NCBI RefSeq assembly: GCF_001984105.1
Contig: NZ_MTQM01000009.1
Location: forward strand, 310,001 to 374,000
DNA length: 64,000 nucleotides
Direction: 5' to 3'
DNA from: Microbacterium sp. CSI-V
GTDB lineage: Bacteria; Actinomycetota; Actinomycetes; Actinomycetales; Microbacteriaceae
The notes under the pieces were generated by a model that was not told the DNA's origin, searched no databases, and saw only the letters and a program-made list of their open reading frames with translations. Shown here piece by piece: positions 37,340 to 45,426 of this stretch. Position 1 is the stretch's first letter; every line of letters starts with the position of its first letter. Position numbers and translations under genes: made by a program.

Positions 37340-38650
37340 TCAGTCGCGCACGCGTCGACGCCGAAGGACGATCGTGACGATCCCACCCGCGATCAGCGTC
37401 ACGATGCCGATCCCGATCGCGGTCGCGACCGAGGGCGCGCCGGTCGAGGCGAGCCCCGCGGGAGACGCCGCGGCGGCGGATGCACTCGCGCTCGGCGTCG
37501 GCGTGGAGGTCGTCGTCGGCGATGCGGTGGGCTCGGGCGTCGCTGTGGGCTCCGGCGTCGCCGTGGGCTCGGTGGTCGGAGTTGAAGTCGGGGTCGGGGT
37601 CGGAGTGGGAGTCGGCGTGGGGTCCGGCTCCGCGAAGAGTTCACGGACGACGTCGGCCGCATGACCGGCCGCGAAGACCGCACCGGACGCGTTCGGGTGG
37701 AGGGCACCGATCTTGACTCCGCCGAACGGCAGTCCGCTCACGGGGATGCTGTCGGGCGACAGCGTGAGGCTGATGCCGTTGACGTAGGAGTCCGCGGGGG
37801 TGCACGGGCTGTGCGCCACCGAGTCGGCGAGGAGCGACACGTAGGTCGCCCCCGCCGCCTGCGTCGCCGCGGACATGGCGTCGTCGAGGTACACCTGGGT
37901 GTCGTGCAGGAGCGCAACGTCGACGTCGGTGTACGGGTAGGCGTTGGCCCGGAACCCGAGCCCCTGGAACAGTCCGGAGTAGCAGCCGGCGCTCGGGGTG
38001 TGAGCGGCGTCGGGGGCGAGAGCGGGGTAGCCGATCACCACGATCTTCGCGTTCGGCGCCCGCGTCTGGATCGTGGCGATCGCGGACTCGAGTGCCGGGG
38101 CGACCGTCTGGTCGACCTGCGTCTCGAGCGTGTTGACGGGGCCCGCGGGCGTGTCGACGACGAACTGCTCCCGGCACGTCGCATGCGTCTGCCCGTCGAT
38201 GCTGCCCGCCACAGGCCCCACCGCGGAGAGCGCGACGCACATCTGACCGATGTTCCAGAAGCCGAGATCGTTGCCGCCGATGGTGAGCGTCACCAGGGCC
38301 GTGTCGGCATCCAAGGAGTCCGACTGCGCCGGAGCGGTTCCGCCGGCAACGGCCTGGGGAGTGTCGACGACGTTGGCGATCACGGCGCCGCCGCACGAGC
38401 GGTCGGTGAGGGAGAAGCCGAACTGAGCGGCGAGGAGGTGGGGGTAGTTCTGGTCGGACTGGTCGCAGCCCTGCGCGGGCTGGGTCGACGAGAGGGGCAG
38501 CCCCCACGCGGCAGCGTACGAGTCACCCAGGGCGACGTACGAGCGGCCGGTCAGGTCGGGGACGGCGGCGGCCGCCGGATTACCGGCGACGAGGAACGCC
38601 GAGAGGGCGAGGGCGACCAGGGCGGCACCGGAAACAAAGAGACGACGCAT
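37340..38650 (-). CDS. LAxTG-anchored SGNH/GDSL hydrolase
   Basis: The protein has about 436 residues. It begins with a secretion signal (LFVSGAALVALALSAFLVAG). The SGNH core shows block I VALGDSYAAAWG, block III TIGGNDLGFW and the catalytic His in GALHPNASG. A long Pro/Thr/Glu tract (PTPTPTPTPTST and TATPEPTA units) follows as a wall-spanning stalk. The C terminus is LASTG, a hydrophobic helix and RRRRVRD, a sortase signal of the LAxTG type used by class E sortases. It is predicted to be a wall-anchored esterase or lipase. ATG at 38650 gives the natural signal peptide; the frame is open 10 codons further. Confidence 0.92.
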   Translation of the reverse strand: MRRLFVSGAALVALALSAFLVAGNPAAAAVPDLTGRSYVALGDSYAAAWGLPLSSTQPAQGCDQSDQNYPHLLAAQFGFSLTDRSCGGAVIANVVDTPQAVAGGTAPAQSDSLDADTALVTLTIGGNDLGFWNIGQMCVALSAVGPVAGSIDGQTHATCREQFVVDTPAGPVNTLETQVDQTVAPALESAIATIQTRAPNAKIVVIGYPALAPDAAHTPSAGCYSGLFQGLGFRANAYPYTDVDVALLHDTQVYLDDAMSAATQAAGATYVSLLADSVAHSPCTPADSYVNGISLTLSPDSIPVSGLPFGGVKIGALHPNASGAVFAAGHAADVVRELFAEPDPTPTPTPTPTPTSTPTTEPTATPEPTATPEPTASPTTTSTPTPSASASAAAASPAGLASTGAPSVATAIGIGIVTLIAGGIVTIVLRRRRVRD

Positions 38651-38757
38651 TCGGCCGACGGTAGGCGCATGCCGCGCCACGACACCGGAATCCGGCCTGC
38701 AGCCCGGCGAAGTTCACCCGGCTGCTTGACGACACCGCCCTCGCGCGTCGCCCGGGG

Positions 38758-39636
38758 TCACAGGCTCCCGACGACCGCGCGCGCGGCCACGGCGACCTCG
38801 CGGGCCCCCTCCGCCGACATCACGATCGAGTAGTGGTCGGTCCCCTCGCAGCGCCGTGCATCTTGCAGTCCGGGCACGTCGCGCCGCACGCGGGCGAGAT
38901 CGGGGTAGAGCGGCGGGAGCTCACCCCTCAGCCCGCGTTCGGCGGCCAGCAGCACGGTGGGTCGCGGCATCCGGTCGAGGGCCCGGGTGATGTCGTCGCC
39001 GGTGTTCTGATCGAGCGAGTCGGCCTCGACGGTGGCCGGCGATGTGGCGGGCCGCCACCCCGACTCCGTCTCGATCAGGTCGTAGGCGAAGTACTCGTCG
39101 AGCAGGGGGTCCTCCCGCCCCACGAACGCCGGATGCGACCGCCAGAAGTCGCGATAGGCCGCGGCATCCCGGAAGCGCATCTCGAGACGCGCCGCCGTGG
39201 GGCCGAGCACATGCCGGATCGCTTCGCGGGGCGGCATCCCCGGTGGAAGATCCAGGGGCAGTCCCCCGTCGACGAGAACCACCGCCGCTGCCCGCTCAGG
39301 ATGACGGTCGGCGAACACGGCCGACACGAACGCCCCCATGGAATGCCCGACGACGAGCGCGCGCTCGACGCCGGCGGCATCCAGGACCGCGGCGAGGTCG
39401 TCGGCGTGCGCGGCCATCCCGAACGGCCCGCCGACCGGGGCGCTGCGACCCCGCCCGCGGAGATCCGGGGCGATCAATCGGACGTCCGAAGTCTCACGCG
39501 CCACCCACATCCACGCGAGGTGCGAGGCCGTGACCCCATGCACGAGGAGCCACGGGAGGCCGTCGGCATCCGGATGCCACTCCCCCGCGTGCAGCGCCCC
39601 TCCGGCGACCGGGACGTCGAACGTGCGTGCGGTCAC
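38758..39636 (-). CDS. Alpha/beta-fold hydrolase
   Basis: The 292-residue protein has the oxyanion region LLVHGVTASHLAW, the nucleophile elbow ALVVGHSMGAFVSAVFAD and a C-terminal acid/His region (GTDHYSIVMSAEGA). Substrate unknown; esterase, lipase or haloperoxidase-like. I chose GTG at 39636, which overlaps the Nudix gene stop by 4 bases (GTGA), showing coupling to the upstream gene. Confidence 0.9.
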   Translation of the reverse strand: MTARTFDVPVAGGALHAGEWHPDADGLPWLLVHGVTASHLAWMWVARETSDVRLIAPDLRGRGRSAPVGGPFGMAAHADDLAAVLDAAGVERALVVGHSMGAFVSAVFADRHPERAAAVVLVDGGLPLDLPPGMPPREAIRHVLGPTAARLEMRFRDAAAYRDFWRSHPAFVGREDPLLDEYFAYDLIETESGWRPATSPATVEADSLDQNTGDDITRALDRMPRPTVLLAAERGLRGELPPLYPDLARVRRDVPGLQDARRCEGTDHYSIVMSAEGAREVAVAARAVVGSL

Positions 39637-40154
39637 GACTCGGCCCGGACGGCGCGCTCGAGGCTCGCCCACAACTGCGCGAACCGGGCGTTCCAGGGAC
39701 TCGCGAACACCCCCGCCTGCCAGCGGCGGTGCACCTCGTCGAGGTCGACCCATTCCGCTTCGCGCACTTCCTCCGGGTCCACCACGACGGCCGGCTCTCC
39801 GTCGACGTGGACGGTCCACAGATCGAACAGCGCCCGCTCCTCGATCACCCGCCCGACCAGGACCAGGTCATCCGGAAGGACGGAGATCCCCACTTCTTCG
39901 TCGAGCTCCCTGATCGCGCCGCGGCGACTCGATTCTCCGCGCAGCGCGCTCCCCGCCGGGAACTCCCATGCGAGCGGATAGTCCTTGCCCTCGGCCCGCA
40001 GACTCACGAGCACCCGACCGGTGGATGCCACCACGCACACGGATGCCACGATGTGGAACGACCCGGCCGGCACCGGCCCGTCGCCCCTCCGGTGGAGCGT
40101 TCCGGTGGGTGTCCCCTGGACGTCGGTGACGTCCCACATCTCGTCGTCGGCCAT
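39633..40154 (-). CDS. Nudix hydrolase
   Basis: The 173-residue protein has a complete Nudix box: G-x5-E-x7-RELDEEVGI, beginning at GSALRGE. It hydrolyses a nucleoside diphosphate linked to another moiety; the substrate class (sugar, ADP-ribose, oxidised NTP) cannot be told. ATG at 40154. It is coupled to the downstream hydrolase gene. It is the last host gene before the mobile element. Confidence 0.94.
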   Translation of the reverse strand: MADDEMWDVTDVQGTPTGTLHRRGDGPVPAGSFHIVASVCVVASTGRVLVSLRAEGKDYPLAWEFPAGSALRGESSRRGAIRELDEEVGISVLPDDLVLVGRVIEERALFDLWTVHVDGEPAVVVDPEEVREAEWVDLDEVHRRWQAGVFASPWNARFAQLWASLERAVRAES

Positions 40155-40213
40155 GCCGCCATCCTCGCGCCGCGGCGATGGAATCGCGAGGTGCACCACA
40201 CGGCGACACGAAA

Positions 40214-40243
40214 CAGGCCCCCACCCGCGAGGGTGAGGGCCTG
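40214..40243 (-). terminator. Stem-loop left of attL, probable former tRNA-Lys terminator
   Basis: The stem CAGGCCC-cc-ACCC / GGGT-ga-GGGCCTG with a GCGA loop lies 3 bases beyond the 36-bp repeat. Before insertion it would have followed the tRNA-Lys 3' end; the element now separates the two by 9.9 kb. Confidence 0.65.
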
Positions 40244-40245
40244 TC

Positions 40246-40281
40246 GGTGCACCCCCTGGGACTCGAACCCAGAACCCACTG
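40246..40281. repeat. attL: 36-bp copy of the tRNA-Lys 3' half
   Basis: It matches 50155-50190 at 35 of 36 bases; the difference is C at 40264 against T at 50173, in the T-loop. It is followed by element DNA, not by an anticodon arm, so it is not a working tRNA. Confidence 0.92.
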
Positions 40282-40405
40282 GTCTCCCCGGTGCGAGAAC
40301 TGTAGAGATGGCGCGTGATGCGGTGGAGCTTGTTCCGCGAATTTTCGGCATCTTGTACCCGCTTCATGAGCTGAAACGTCACGCAGCTAGACGCGGTATT
40401 CCGAG

Positions 40406-40430
40406 GTCATCTTGCAAGAATCTTGCATGG
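40406..40430. promoter_or_regulatory. Integrase arm-type sites, left end
   Basis: Two copies of TCTTGCA lie 12 bases apart inside a 25-base segment that recurs in the same orientation at 50075-50100. Paired sites at both element ends are typical for tyrosine integrase arm binding. Confidence 0.6.
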
Positions 40431-40447
40431 TCTACGCATTGGACTGG

Positions 40448-41497
40448 TCACTCCAACCATCGCAGAGTCTCGTCTGAGACCCATGCTTCTAGCCCATCCG
40501 CCGTGACCTCGACCTCTGCCTCCAACGCCACAGTCGCTGTGAAGTCGACTCCGATCATGGGGTCGTGCAACTCGCCGTAATTCCACTCCACAAAATCGCC
40601 GTACTCCTGCACATACTCGTCCGTACGCATCCAACCCGAAATTGTGATGTCTGCGGTTGCGGTGAGACTCGTCGGCGGGATGCCCTCGGCCCTCTCGATT
40701 GTGATTGAGTCCACGGCCACCACCACCCCCTCCTCGATTCCGTATGGCAAGTGGGCCTCGCCCGCGACATCCACACCGGCCCAGGTCTGCCCGTCGAAGG
40801 CGGCGAGGTGGTCGATTACCGCCTGACGGATCAACCCGTCCTGCTCGGTCAGCAGATCTCTGCGCTCATTGACTCTGATGAGGGCCGTTGCGAACTGCGT
40901 CACGACCTCCAGACGGTCTGTGTCGAAGCCCCCGTCTTCAATTTCCTGAAGGAGATCGGGCGCAAGTGCGTCACCCTTCACAAAACCGGAATCCGCTGTC
41001 ATGAAGAGAACACGGTCCTCATCCTCGACCGACGCCAGAAGCTCGATCAACCCGTGCCAGATAATCGTGTCGCGTAATCCGGTGGACTGACCCCCTTGCA
41101 GCCGACTAGGGAGCCGCCGTTCGATCTCGCGCGACACCAACTCCTGGCTCTCAACCTGGGGCCAATCGAGCACTTTGCATGCGGAACTCGCGAGGAGAGG
41201 CGCGAGTGCCCGATTGCCCGCGAGGGCGACCTGAGTCATGAGGTGAGCGAGAGCACTCTCCGCACCGGGAGCCGAAACACCGAACCGACGCTCTATCCCC
41301 CGGACATAGCCGTCCATTTCTCGTGCCGACCTCTCGGTCTGTTCCCGCACTTGCCTTTGCGCTTCAGCGAGAACCACGGGAGACAGAGCGACCTCGACCT
41401 GACCCTCCAGCAGCGCCCCCACAAGCTCACGGCTGTTGGATCTGAGCATCAGCAAGTCCGCGTGAAGCGCGTTGGTATCTGGATAGAGAATCAGCAC
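40448..41497 (-). CDS. PIN-domain protein (DUF4935-like), element cargo
   Basis: The 349-residue protein has a PIN nuclease fold at the N terminus. The acidic set can be read as Asp7 (LYPDTNALH), Glu45 (VVLAEAQ), Asp143 (GLRDTIIWHGL) and Asp169 (LFMTADSGFV), in the order of the DUF4935/PIN family. A separate beta-rich domain of about 110 residues forms the C terminus (VVVAVDSITIERA ... DGLEAWVSDETLRWLE). PIN proteins cleave RNA, often as toxins or defence effectors. No antitoxin-like partner is adjacent. GTG at 41497 has AGGA 7 bases upstream. Its place at the extreme end of the element is typical for cargo. Confidence 0.8.
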   Translation of the reverse strand: MLILYPDTNALHADLLMLRSNSRELVGALLEGQVEVALSPVVLAEAQRQVREQTERSAREMDGYVRGIERRFGVSAPGAESALAHLMTQVALAGNRALAPLLASSACKVLDWPQVESQELVSREIERRLPSRLQGGQSTGLRDTIIWHGLIELLASVEDEDRVLFMTADSGFVKGDALAPDLLQEIEDGGFDTDRLEVVTQFATALIRVNERRDLLTEQDGLIRQAVIDHLAAFDGQTWAGVDVAGEAHLPYGIEEGVVVAVDSITIERAEGIPPTSLTATADITISGWMRTDEYVQEYGDFVEWNYGELHDPMIGVDFTATVALEAEVEVTADGLEAWVSDETLRWLE

Positions 41498-41801
41498 GGA
41501 ATCATCCTGGCTCGTAGTTGCAGCTAACTCGAATATTTCTCAGGTTGCAGCTGGCACAGCCCCGCGGGCGGAAACGCAGCACGACGCGCCGACCGGCTGG
41601 GCGATACCCCTCGCGTCCGGCGTATTCTGAGCACCTGGACCCCGGCGAGCGCGACCCGGGGCCGCACCTCCTCGACACTGAGCATCGACTCCAGTTGAGC
41701 AAGGGCCGAAGCGCGGGACCACAGGTCCCCTTCTGCCCCGTACATGGCGAAAGCCGCCCCTGACGACCAATCAAACGGGCGGCTCCCGCTGGAGTCCTGC
41801 T
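41498..41801. other. Gene-free region between PIN and rep genes, possible replication origin
   Basis: No convincing gene is seen. It holds AGTTGCAGCTAA at 41516 and GGTTGCAGCT at 41543; the first 12-mer recurs inverted at 42668-42679 on the other side of rep. It also carries both divergent promoters. A double-strand origin for the HUH initiator is plausible. Confidence 0.4.
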
Positions 41802-42671
41802 ATGACCAGCGTACCCCTGCGCTCTCCTGCCCGCGTATCGTTCGATACCCCCTTGCGCGGGGTGGCTCCCTCTCTTGATTGCTCATTAGAGGCACAAAAC
41901 ACGCTCTCCGACGCCCTGGAGATCAAGCGCTTCATCTCCGAGTTCTCAACTCTCCCCAAGCTGAGGTCGTGCGGCACCGTCTACTTGAAGCAGCATCACA
42001 AGTGGAATCGGTGCGATCACGCTCTCTGCTCCTCGTGCTCGCGACAGCGAGCCCATGGGCGGGCCGCGATCCTGCACAGTCTCTCCGACGACCACGCCGA
42101 GATCATGACTCTGACCCTCAGCCTGGCCAGCACCCCCACGACGCCCCTCGTGGACCTCTGGGACGCTCTCGATGCCCTTCGGTCCCGATGGGTCGGGAGC
42201 CACTGGCTCCGCTCCCAGATCGACGGCTGGCGCTGGAGCATGGAACTCACCCACGCCTACAACGGCTGGCACCCACACCTGGCGTTCGTCCTATTTTCTA
42301 GAAAGACCCTCAGCCCCGCCGACTACGACAGGTTGCAGACTGACAGCGCGACCCGCTGGGCCACCATGGCATCCAAACTGGGCCACCACGCCGAGGCGGA
42401 CGTGCAGATCTTGGCCAAGGTCACCCGTACGAGCGGACGCGCCGTCCGATACGCGACTAAGGGGATGATCGCGAGCCCGAAGCACAGCACGACGCCGGGG
42501 ACCATCGTCCGGCGTGCAGCACGAGGTGACGCCGACGCCGCCGACCTCTGGGGGGAGATCGAGTCCGCATCCGTGGGGCGGCGCTTCCAAGGCACGGGCG
42601 GCAGCCTCCGCAAGGCCCGCAGCTCACCCCCTGGACCCCTCGTACGTGCCCACAGCGTCAACGGCGTTTAG
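41802..42671 (+). CDS. rep: Rolling-circle replication initiator (HUH Rep)
   Basis: The 289-residue protein has a Cys set (Cys57, Cys71, Cys76, Cys79) resembling a zinc finger and the HUH motif in WSMELTHAYNGWHPHLAFVL (His157, His159). The catalytic Tyr region is AVRYATKGM (Tyr217, Lys220). This matches initiators of pC194/pUB110-like and actinobacterial plasmids, which nick a double-strand origin and join covalently to DNA. ATG at 41802 has GGAG 9 bases upstream. Its stop lies inside an inverted copy of AGTTGCAGCTAA. It implies that the excised element can replicate. Confidence 0.85.
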   Translation: MTSVPLRSPARVSFDTPLRGVAPSLDCSLEAQNTLSDALEIKRFISEFSTLPKLRSCGTVYLKQHHKWNRCDHALCSSCSRQRAHGRAAILHSLSDDHAEIMTLTLSLASTPTTPLVDLWDALDALRSRWVGSHWLRSQIDGWRWSMELTHAYNGWHPHLAFVLFSRKTLSPADYDRLQTDSATRWATMASKLGHHAEADVQILAKVTRTSGRAVRYATKGMIASPKHSTTPGTIVRRAARGDADAADLWGEIESASVGRRFQGTGGSLRKARSSPPGPLVRAHSVNGV

Positions 42672-42768
42672 CTGCAACTGTCCTAAGACCCACGCCTACA
42701 GGCGACGATCTCGAAAACTTCCCGCATATTGCGCCATCCGAGGTAGCTAGGGGCCGATATGACAGGAC

Positions 42769-43329
42769 GTGAAGACCATTCAGACTCGGGCGAACGGCGC
42801 GCCAGTGTGCACCGTGTGTTCCTCGCCCCATGCCGACGCGATTCGCGACGGCCTGTCTTCAGGCGAGTCGGCTACCTCCCTCGCGCAGCGCTTCGGAGTC
42901 TCGGTAGATGCCCTGGGCCGTCACCGCCGCGCCGGTCATGACGCCGCCCGCCTAATCGTGATTGACCCCGACACCGCCGCCCTCGGGCTCATCGACAGCA
43001 CCGTCGATCTTCTCCGCATGGCTCGCACCGCCTCCGAGATCGAGTACAGCCGGGGTAACCACCGTCTCGGCGCGCAGATCAGCGACAGCGCCCTCCGGGC
43101 AATTGGCACCCTCCGCGATCTCGGCATCGACTCTGACTCGATCACCGCTGACATCGCGGACGCCAAGGATGCCCGCCGCCGCGCCTACAGGCTCGCTAAG
43201 GCCTTCGATGACCTTGTGGACGCGCACCCCGAGCTGGCCCCCGAACTGGCCGAGTACGCCGAGGCGCGAGGTCTTCCCGAAGTCGCCGCCCTCCTTCGCG
43301 ACGAGCCCGAGGCGGTGACGCAATCGTGA
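42769..43329 (+). CDS. HTH protein with N-terminal zinc-like motif, unknown
   Basis: The 186-residue protein begins with a CTVCSSPHADAIRDGLSSGE block, then a helix-turn-helix-like region ending ALGRHRRAGH (C-x2-C ... H-x4-H). The rest is helical. Similar N-terminal modules occur in small phage and plasmid DNA-binding proteins, including terminase-small-like ones, but I cannot place it. GTG at 42769. It opens a tight operon of five genes, overlapping the next by 4 bases. Confidence 0.75.
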   Translation: MKTIQTRANGAPVCTVCSSPHADAIRDGLSSGESATSLAQRFGVSVDALGRHRRAGHDAARLIVIDPDTAALGLIDSTVDLLRMARTASEIEYSRGNHRLGAQISDSALRAIGTLRDLGIDSDSITADIADAKDARRRAYRLAKAFDDLVDAHPELAPELAEYAEARGLPEVAALLRDEPEAVTQS

Positions 43330-43478
43330 CCGACCGCGACGTGGACGACATCCGTCGTCGTGCCGACGCACTCACCGAGGCGATCCAGGCCCACCCCGAG
43401 CGCATGTCTAAGGTCCGAGCCCCGGCTGCGGATCTCTTCCGCACAATCGACGCCGCGCTGGCGACAGAAACCAACTGA
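43326..43478 (+). CDS. 50-residue helical protein, unknown
   Basis: GTG at 43326 overlaps the upstream stop by 4 bases (GTGA). The product VTDRDVDDIRRRADALTEAI...DAALATETN is acidic and helical. The next gene follows 16 bases later with a GAGGAG site. Position between coupled genes is the main support. Confidence 0.65.
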   Translation: MTDRDVDDIRRRADALTEAIQAHPERMSKVRAPAADLFRTIDAALATETN

Positions 43479-43494
43479 ACCCGAGGAGAAGGAC

Positions 43495-44022
43495 ATGACC
43501 ATGGACACCGACGACGGCTACGACGACCTCCTGGCCGAGCCCACGCCAACCGGCCCCTGGAGCCCCGGAGAGTGGGTCACGATCTTCGGCACCATCACGG
43601 CGAACTTCGGCGTTCCGTTCCTCGACATTTCCAAGGTCTATGCACGCGGTGACGTTGTTCAGATCACCGAGGCGACGATCCAGCACCAGGGCTACCTCCT
43701 CACGCTGGCCGACGACGAGCAGGCGCAGCTCAACCGATGGGGAGAGGTTCGCATCCGTCGCGGGCGTCACGAGATCGAGCGCTGGACCAAGCCGGGCGAT
43801 CCGATCTGGACCATCGAGCACTCTGAGGCCCGCCGCGTCGCTCTTGCCGTGGTTGATCACGACGAGCGGAACGCCGCCCTCCGCGCCGTGCGTGATCGTT
43901 TCGGCGCGGCTCCCTCCGCCGACAGCGCCTTCTCATACAAGGATCTGGCCGCAGAGCGTCGCGCCTCCGACGACGCCGCCCTCCGCCGCACCCACGGTCG
44001 CCACACGTACGCGAGCAGCTGA
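43495..44022 (+). CDS. Unknown element protein, 175 residues
   Basis: ATG at 43495 has GAGGAGAAGG upstream. The product has an N-terminal part rich in Asp and Pro, a beta-rich stretch (WVTIFGTITANFGVPFLD, VVQITEATIQHQGYLLTLAD) and a basic helical C terminus (AALRAVRDRFGAAPS, AALRRTHGRHTYASS). No family recognised. It lies in the rep-downstream operon, 2 bases before the next gene. Confidence 0.7.
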   Translation: MTMDTDDGYDDLLAEPTPTGPWSPGEWVTIFGTITANFGVPFLDISKVYARGDVVQITEATIQHQGYLLTLADDEQAQLNRWGEVRIRRGRHEIERWTKPGDPIWTIEHSEARRVALAVVDHDERNAALRAVRDRFGAAPSADSAFSYKDLAAERRASDDAALRRTHGRHTYASS

Positions 44023-44024
44023 CC

Positions 44025-44378
44025 ATGACCACCAACAACGGGATCAGGCGAGCACGCTCGACGCACCTCGTGGCAGCGCTCCTCGACCTGGGAAACGTGC
44101 CCGCCGCGGTTGTGGACCGCGCCGCCGACGACCTGTCACCCGACATCGCGACGGATCTCGTGTTCATGGCCTCCGAGCACGCCGCGATGACTCGTGCGGG
44201 CGACTACCTCGACAAGGCACGAGCCCGGGCACGAGCAGCCGGGGACCGCCGACCGGTCGCACTCGCGTACGGGTCCGACCGTCAGACGGGGCGCATTGAA
44301 CCCCTCGTCCTCATGACTGCCGAGGACTTTGCCCGCCTCGTCGCGCGAGTGGCCGACGCCGAGGAGGTCGCAGCGTGA
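44025..44378 (+). CDS. Unknown helical element protein, 117 residues
   Basis: ATG at 44025 begins 2 bases after the previous stop. The product is mainly helical (THLVAALLDLGNVPAAVVDR, DYLDKARARARAAG) with a short C-terminal beta part. It overlaps the next gene by 4 bases. Function unknown. Confidence 0.7.
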   Translation: MTTNNGIRRARSTHLVAALLDLGNVPAAVVDRAADDLSPDIATDLVFMASEHAAMTRAGDYLDKARARARAAGDRRPVALAYGSDRQTGRIEPLVLMTAEDFARLVARVADAEEVAA

Positions 44379-44611
44379 CCGACCCGCATCCGCGCGTCAT
44401 GGACGAGATCAGCGTGCCGACCGGCCCAAAAACGCTCAGGATCGGCGCACTCACCATCCCGGCCCCCGCCGACGCGACCTTGGCAGCTGGGCCCTCCGGA
44501 CTGACATACATGCTGACAGGCGGTCGCGTCCACTGTTTCTCGCCCCGAGGCCAAGAGATCAGCGTGCCTCCGACCATCCAGGCACCCCTACGCCGCAGCT
44601 ACTTCCCCTAA
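44375..44611 (+). CDS. Unknown small element protein, 78 residues
   Basis: GTG at 44375 overlaps the preceding stop (GTGA). The product appears beta-rich (KTLRIGALTIPAPADATLAA, GGRVHCFSPRGQEISVPP). It is the last gene before a strong stem-loop, so it closes the operon that begins at 42769. Confidence 0.65.
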   Translation: MTDPHPRVMDEISVPTGPKTLRIGALTIPAPADATLAAGPSGLTYMLTGGRVHCFSPRGQEISVPPTIQAPLRRSYFP

Positions 44612-44622
44612 CTTCACAGACC

Positions 44623-44650
44623 GCCCGTCGTGAGTCGAGACACGACGGGC
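44623..44650 (+). terminator. Operon terminator
   Basis: A perfect 10-bp stem GCCCGTCGTG / CACGACGGGC with an 8-base loop begins 11 bases after the stop of the last small gene. No T tract follows. Confidence 0.7.
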
Positions 44651-44852
44651 ACAGGGACCCGGTGTCGGCCCAACCCTTCTCCTGGGAGCGGCCCGTTTCA
44701 CGGCACCCGACGCCGGGTCCCCCTAAATGGGGCGCTGCCTTTCGCGCCCCGCCGTCCCCGGGGAGCGCTCGCCCGGACCCGTGAACGCTGGCGCGTCCGC
44801 ACGGGAGCCTGGAGATTCTGCCCGGGGACGGCCCCCTCGATATGTTCGTCAA

Positions 44853-45284
44853 ATGACTTCCAAGACCAGACCTTCTCGGAACGAGTTCGGGCGGAATCGG
44901 GGAGCAAAGTGGCTACATTCCGCCGTCGCGGCTCTCATCTTCGGCCTTGCACTTCGAGGAGTGATGGCGATCTTCTCGGGTGTCTCGCAGCCCGCACACA
45001 GCAGCCCGACCGCCCCCGCGCCTCGCGCGCGCTGGGTGGTCCTGATTTGGGTCACTGCGTTTTGCGGGCTCCTGATCGGTTTCCTTTTGCGGCAGTTCAC
45101 GGGGCTGGACTATGCCTTTTACGCGGTCCTCGTCGGACTCCTTGCAACAGTGCTTGGCGTAGGAACCAGCAACGCTTTCACTCCCCCCGGAACAGCGCCC
45201 TACAAGGCCCCGATTCAGCGCTTCACTGCGTTTGCTGCGGTCTTTGCCCTCGGAGTGTCACTGCCTGGAATCTCGCCCACGTGA
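44853..45284 (+). CDS. Membrane protein, unknown, AT-richer
   Basis: From ATG 44853 the 143-residue product has a basic N terminus and about four hydrophobic stretches (LHSAVAALIFGLALRGVMAI, WVVLIWVTAFCGLLIGFLLR, YAVLVGLLATVLGVG, FTAFAAVFALGVSLPG). It uses more A/T-ending codons than neighbours, which suggests different ancestry. No family recognised; the start is not backed by a strong ribosome site. Confidence 0.6.
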   Translation: MTSKTRPSRNEFGRNRGAKWLHSAVAALIFGLALRGVMAIFSGVSQPAHSSPTAPAPRARWVVLIWVTAFCGLLIGFLLRQFTGLDYAFYAVLVGLLATVLGVGTSNAFTPPGTAPYKAPIQRFTAFAAVFALGVSLPGISPT

Positions 45285-45378
45285 AGTCCGGGCAGAGTCT
45301 CGAATCCAAGGATTTGAGACGAACGCCGATCACACCGCGGCGAGCGCCGCGCGAGGTGTTGCAATTGCCTCAAAACTT

Positions 45379-45426
45379 GTCTCTGCTACTTATCTCAGAA
45401 GTCGCGTAACAGATACAGTATGAGAC
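45379..45426. promoter_or_regulatory. Imperfect inverted repeat before the serine recombinase (res-like)
   Basis: GTCTC, TACTT and TATCT on the left are mirrored by AGATA, CAGTA and GAGAC on the right, ending 4 bases before the recombinase ATG after GAGACATG. Such sites serve as crossover site and autoregulatory operator for resolvases. Confidence 0.4.

Noticed and set aside
40246..40281. Left repeat as a second tRNA-Lys gene
   Set aside because: Only the 3' half is present; no anticodon loop, D arm or acceptor 5' strand follows, so it is an attachment-site copy.
41518..41770. Short open frames in the PIN-rep gap on both strands
   Set aside because: No ribosome site, no protein-like hydrophobic pattern, and the region fits a promoter/origin.
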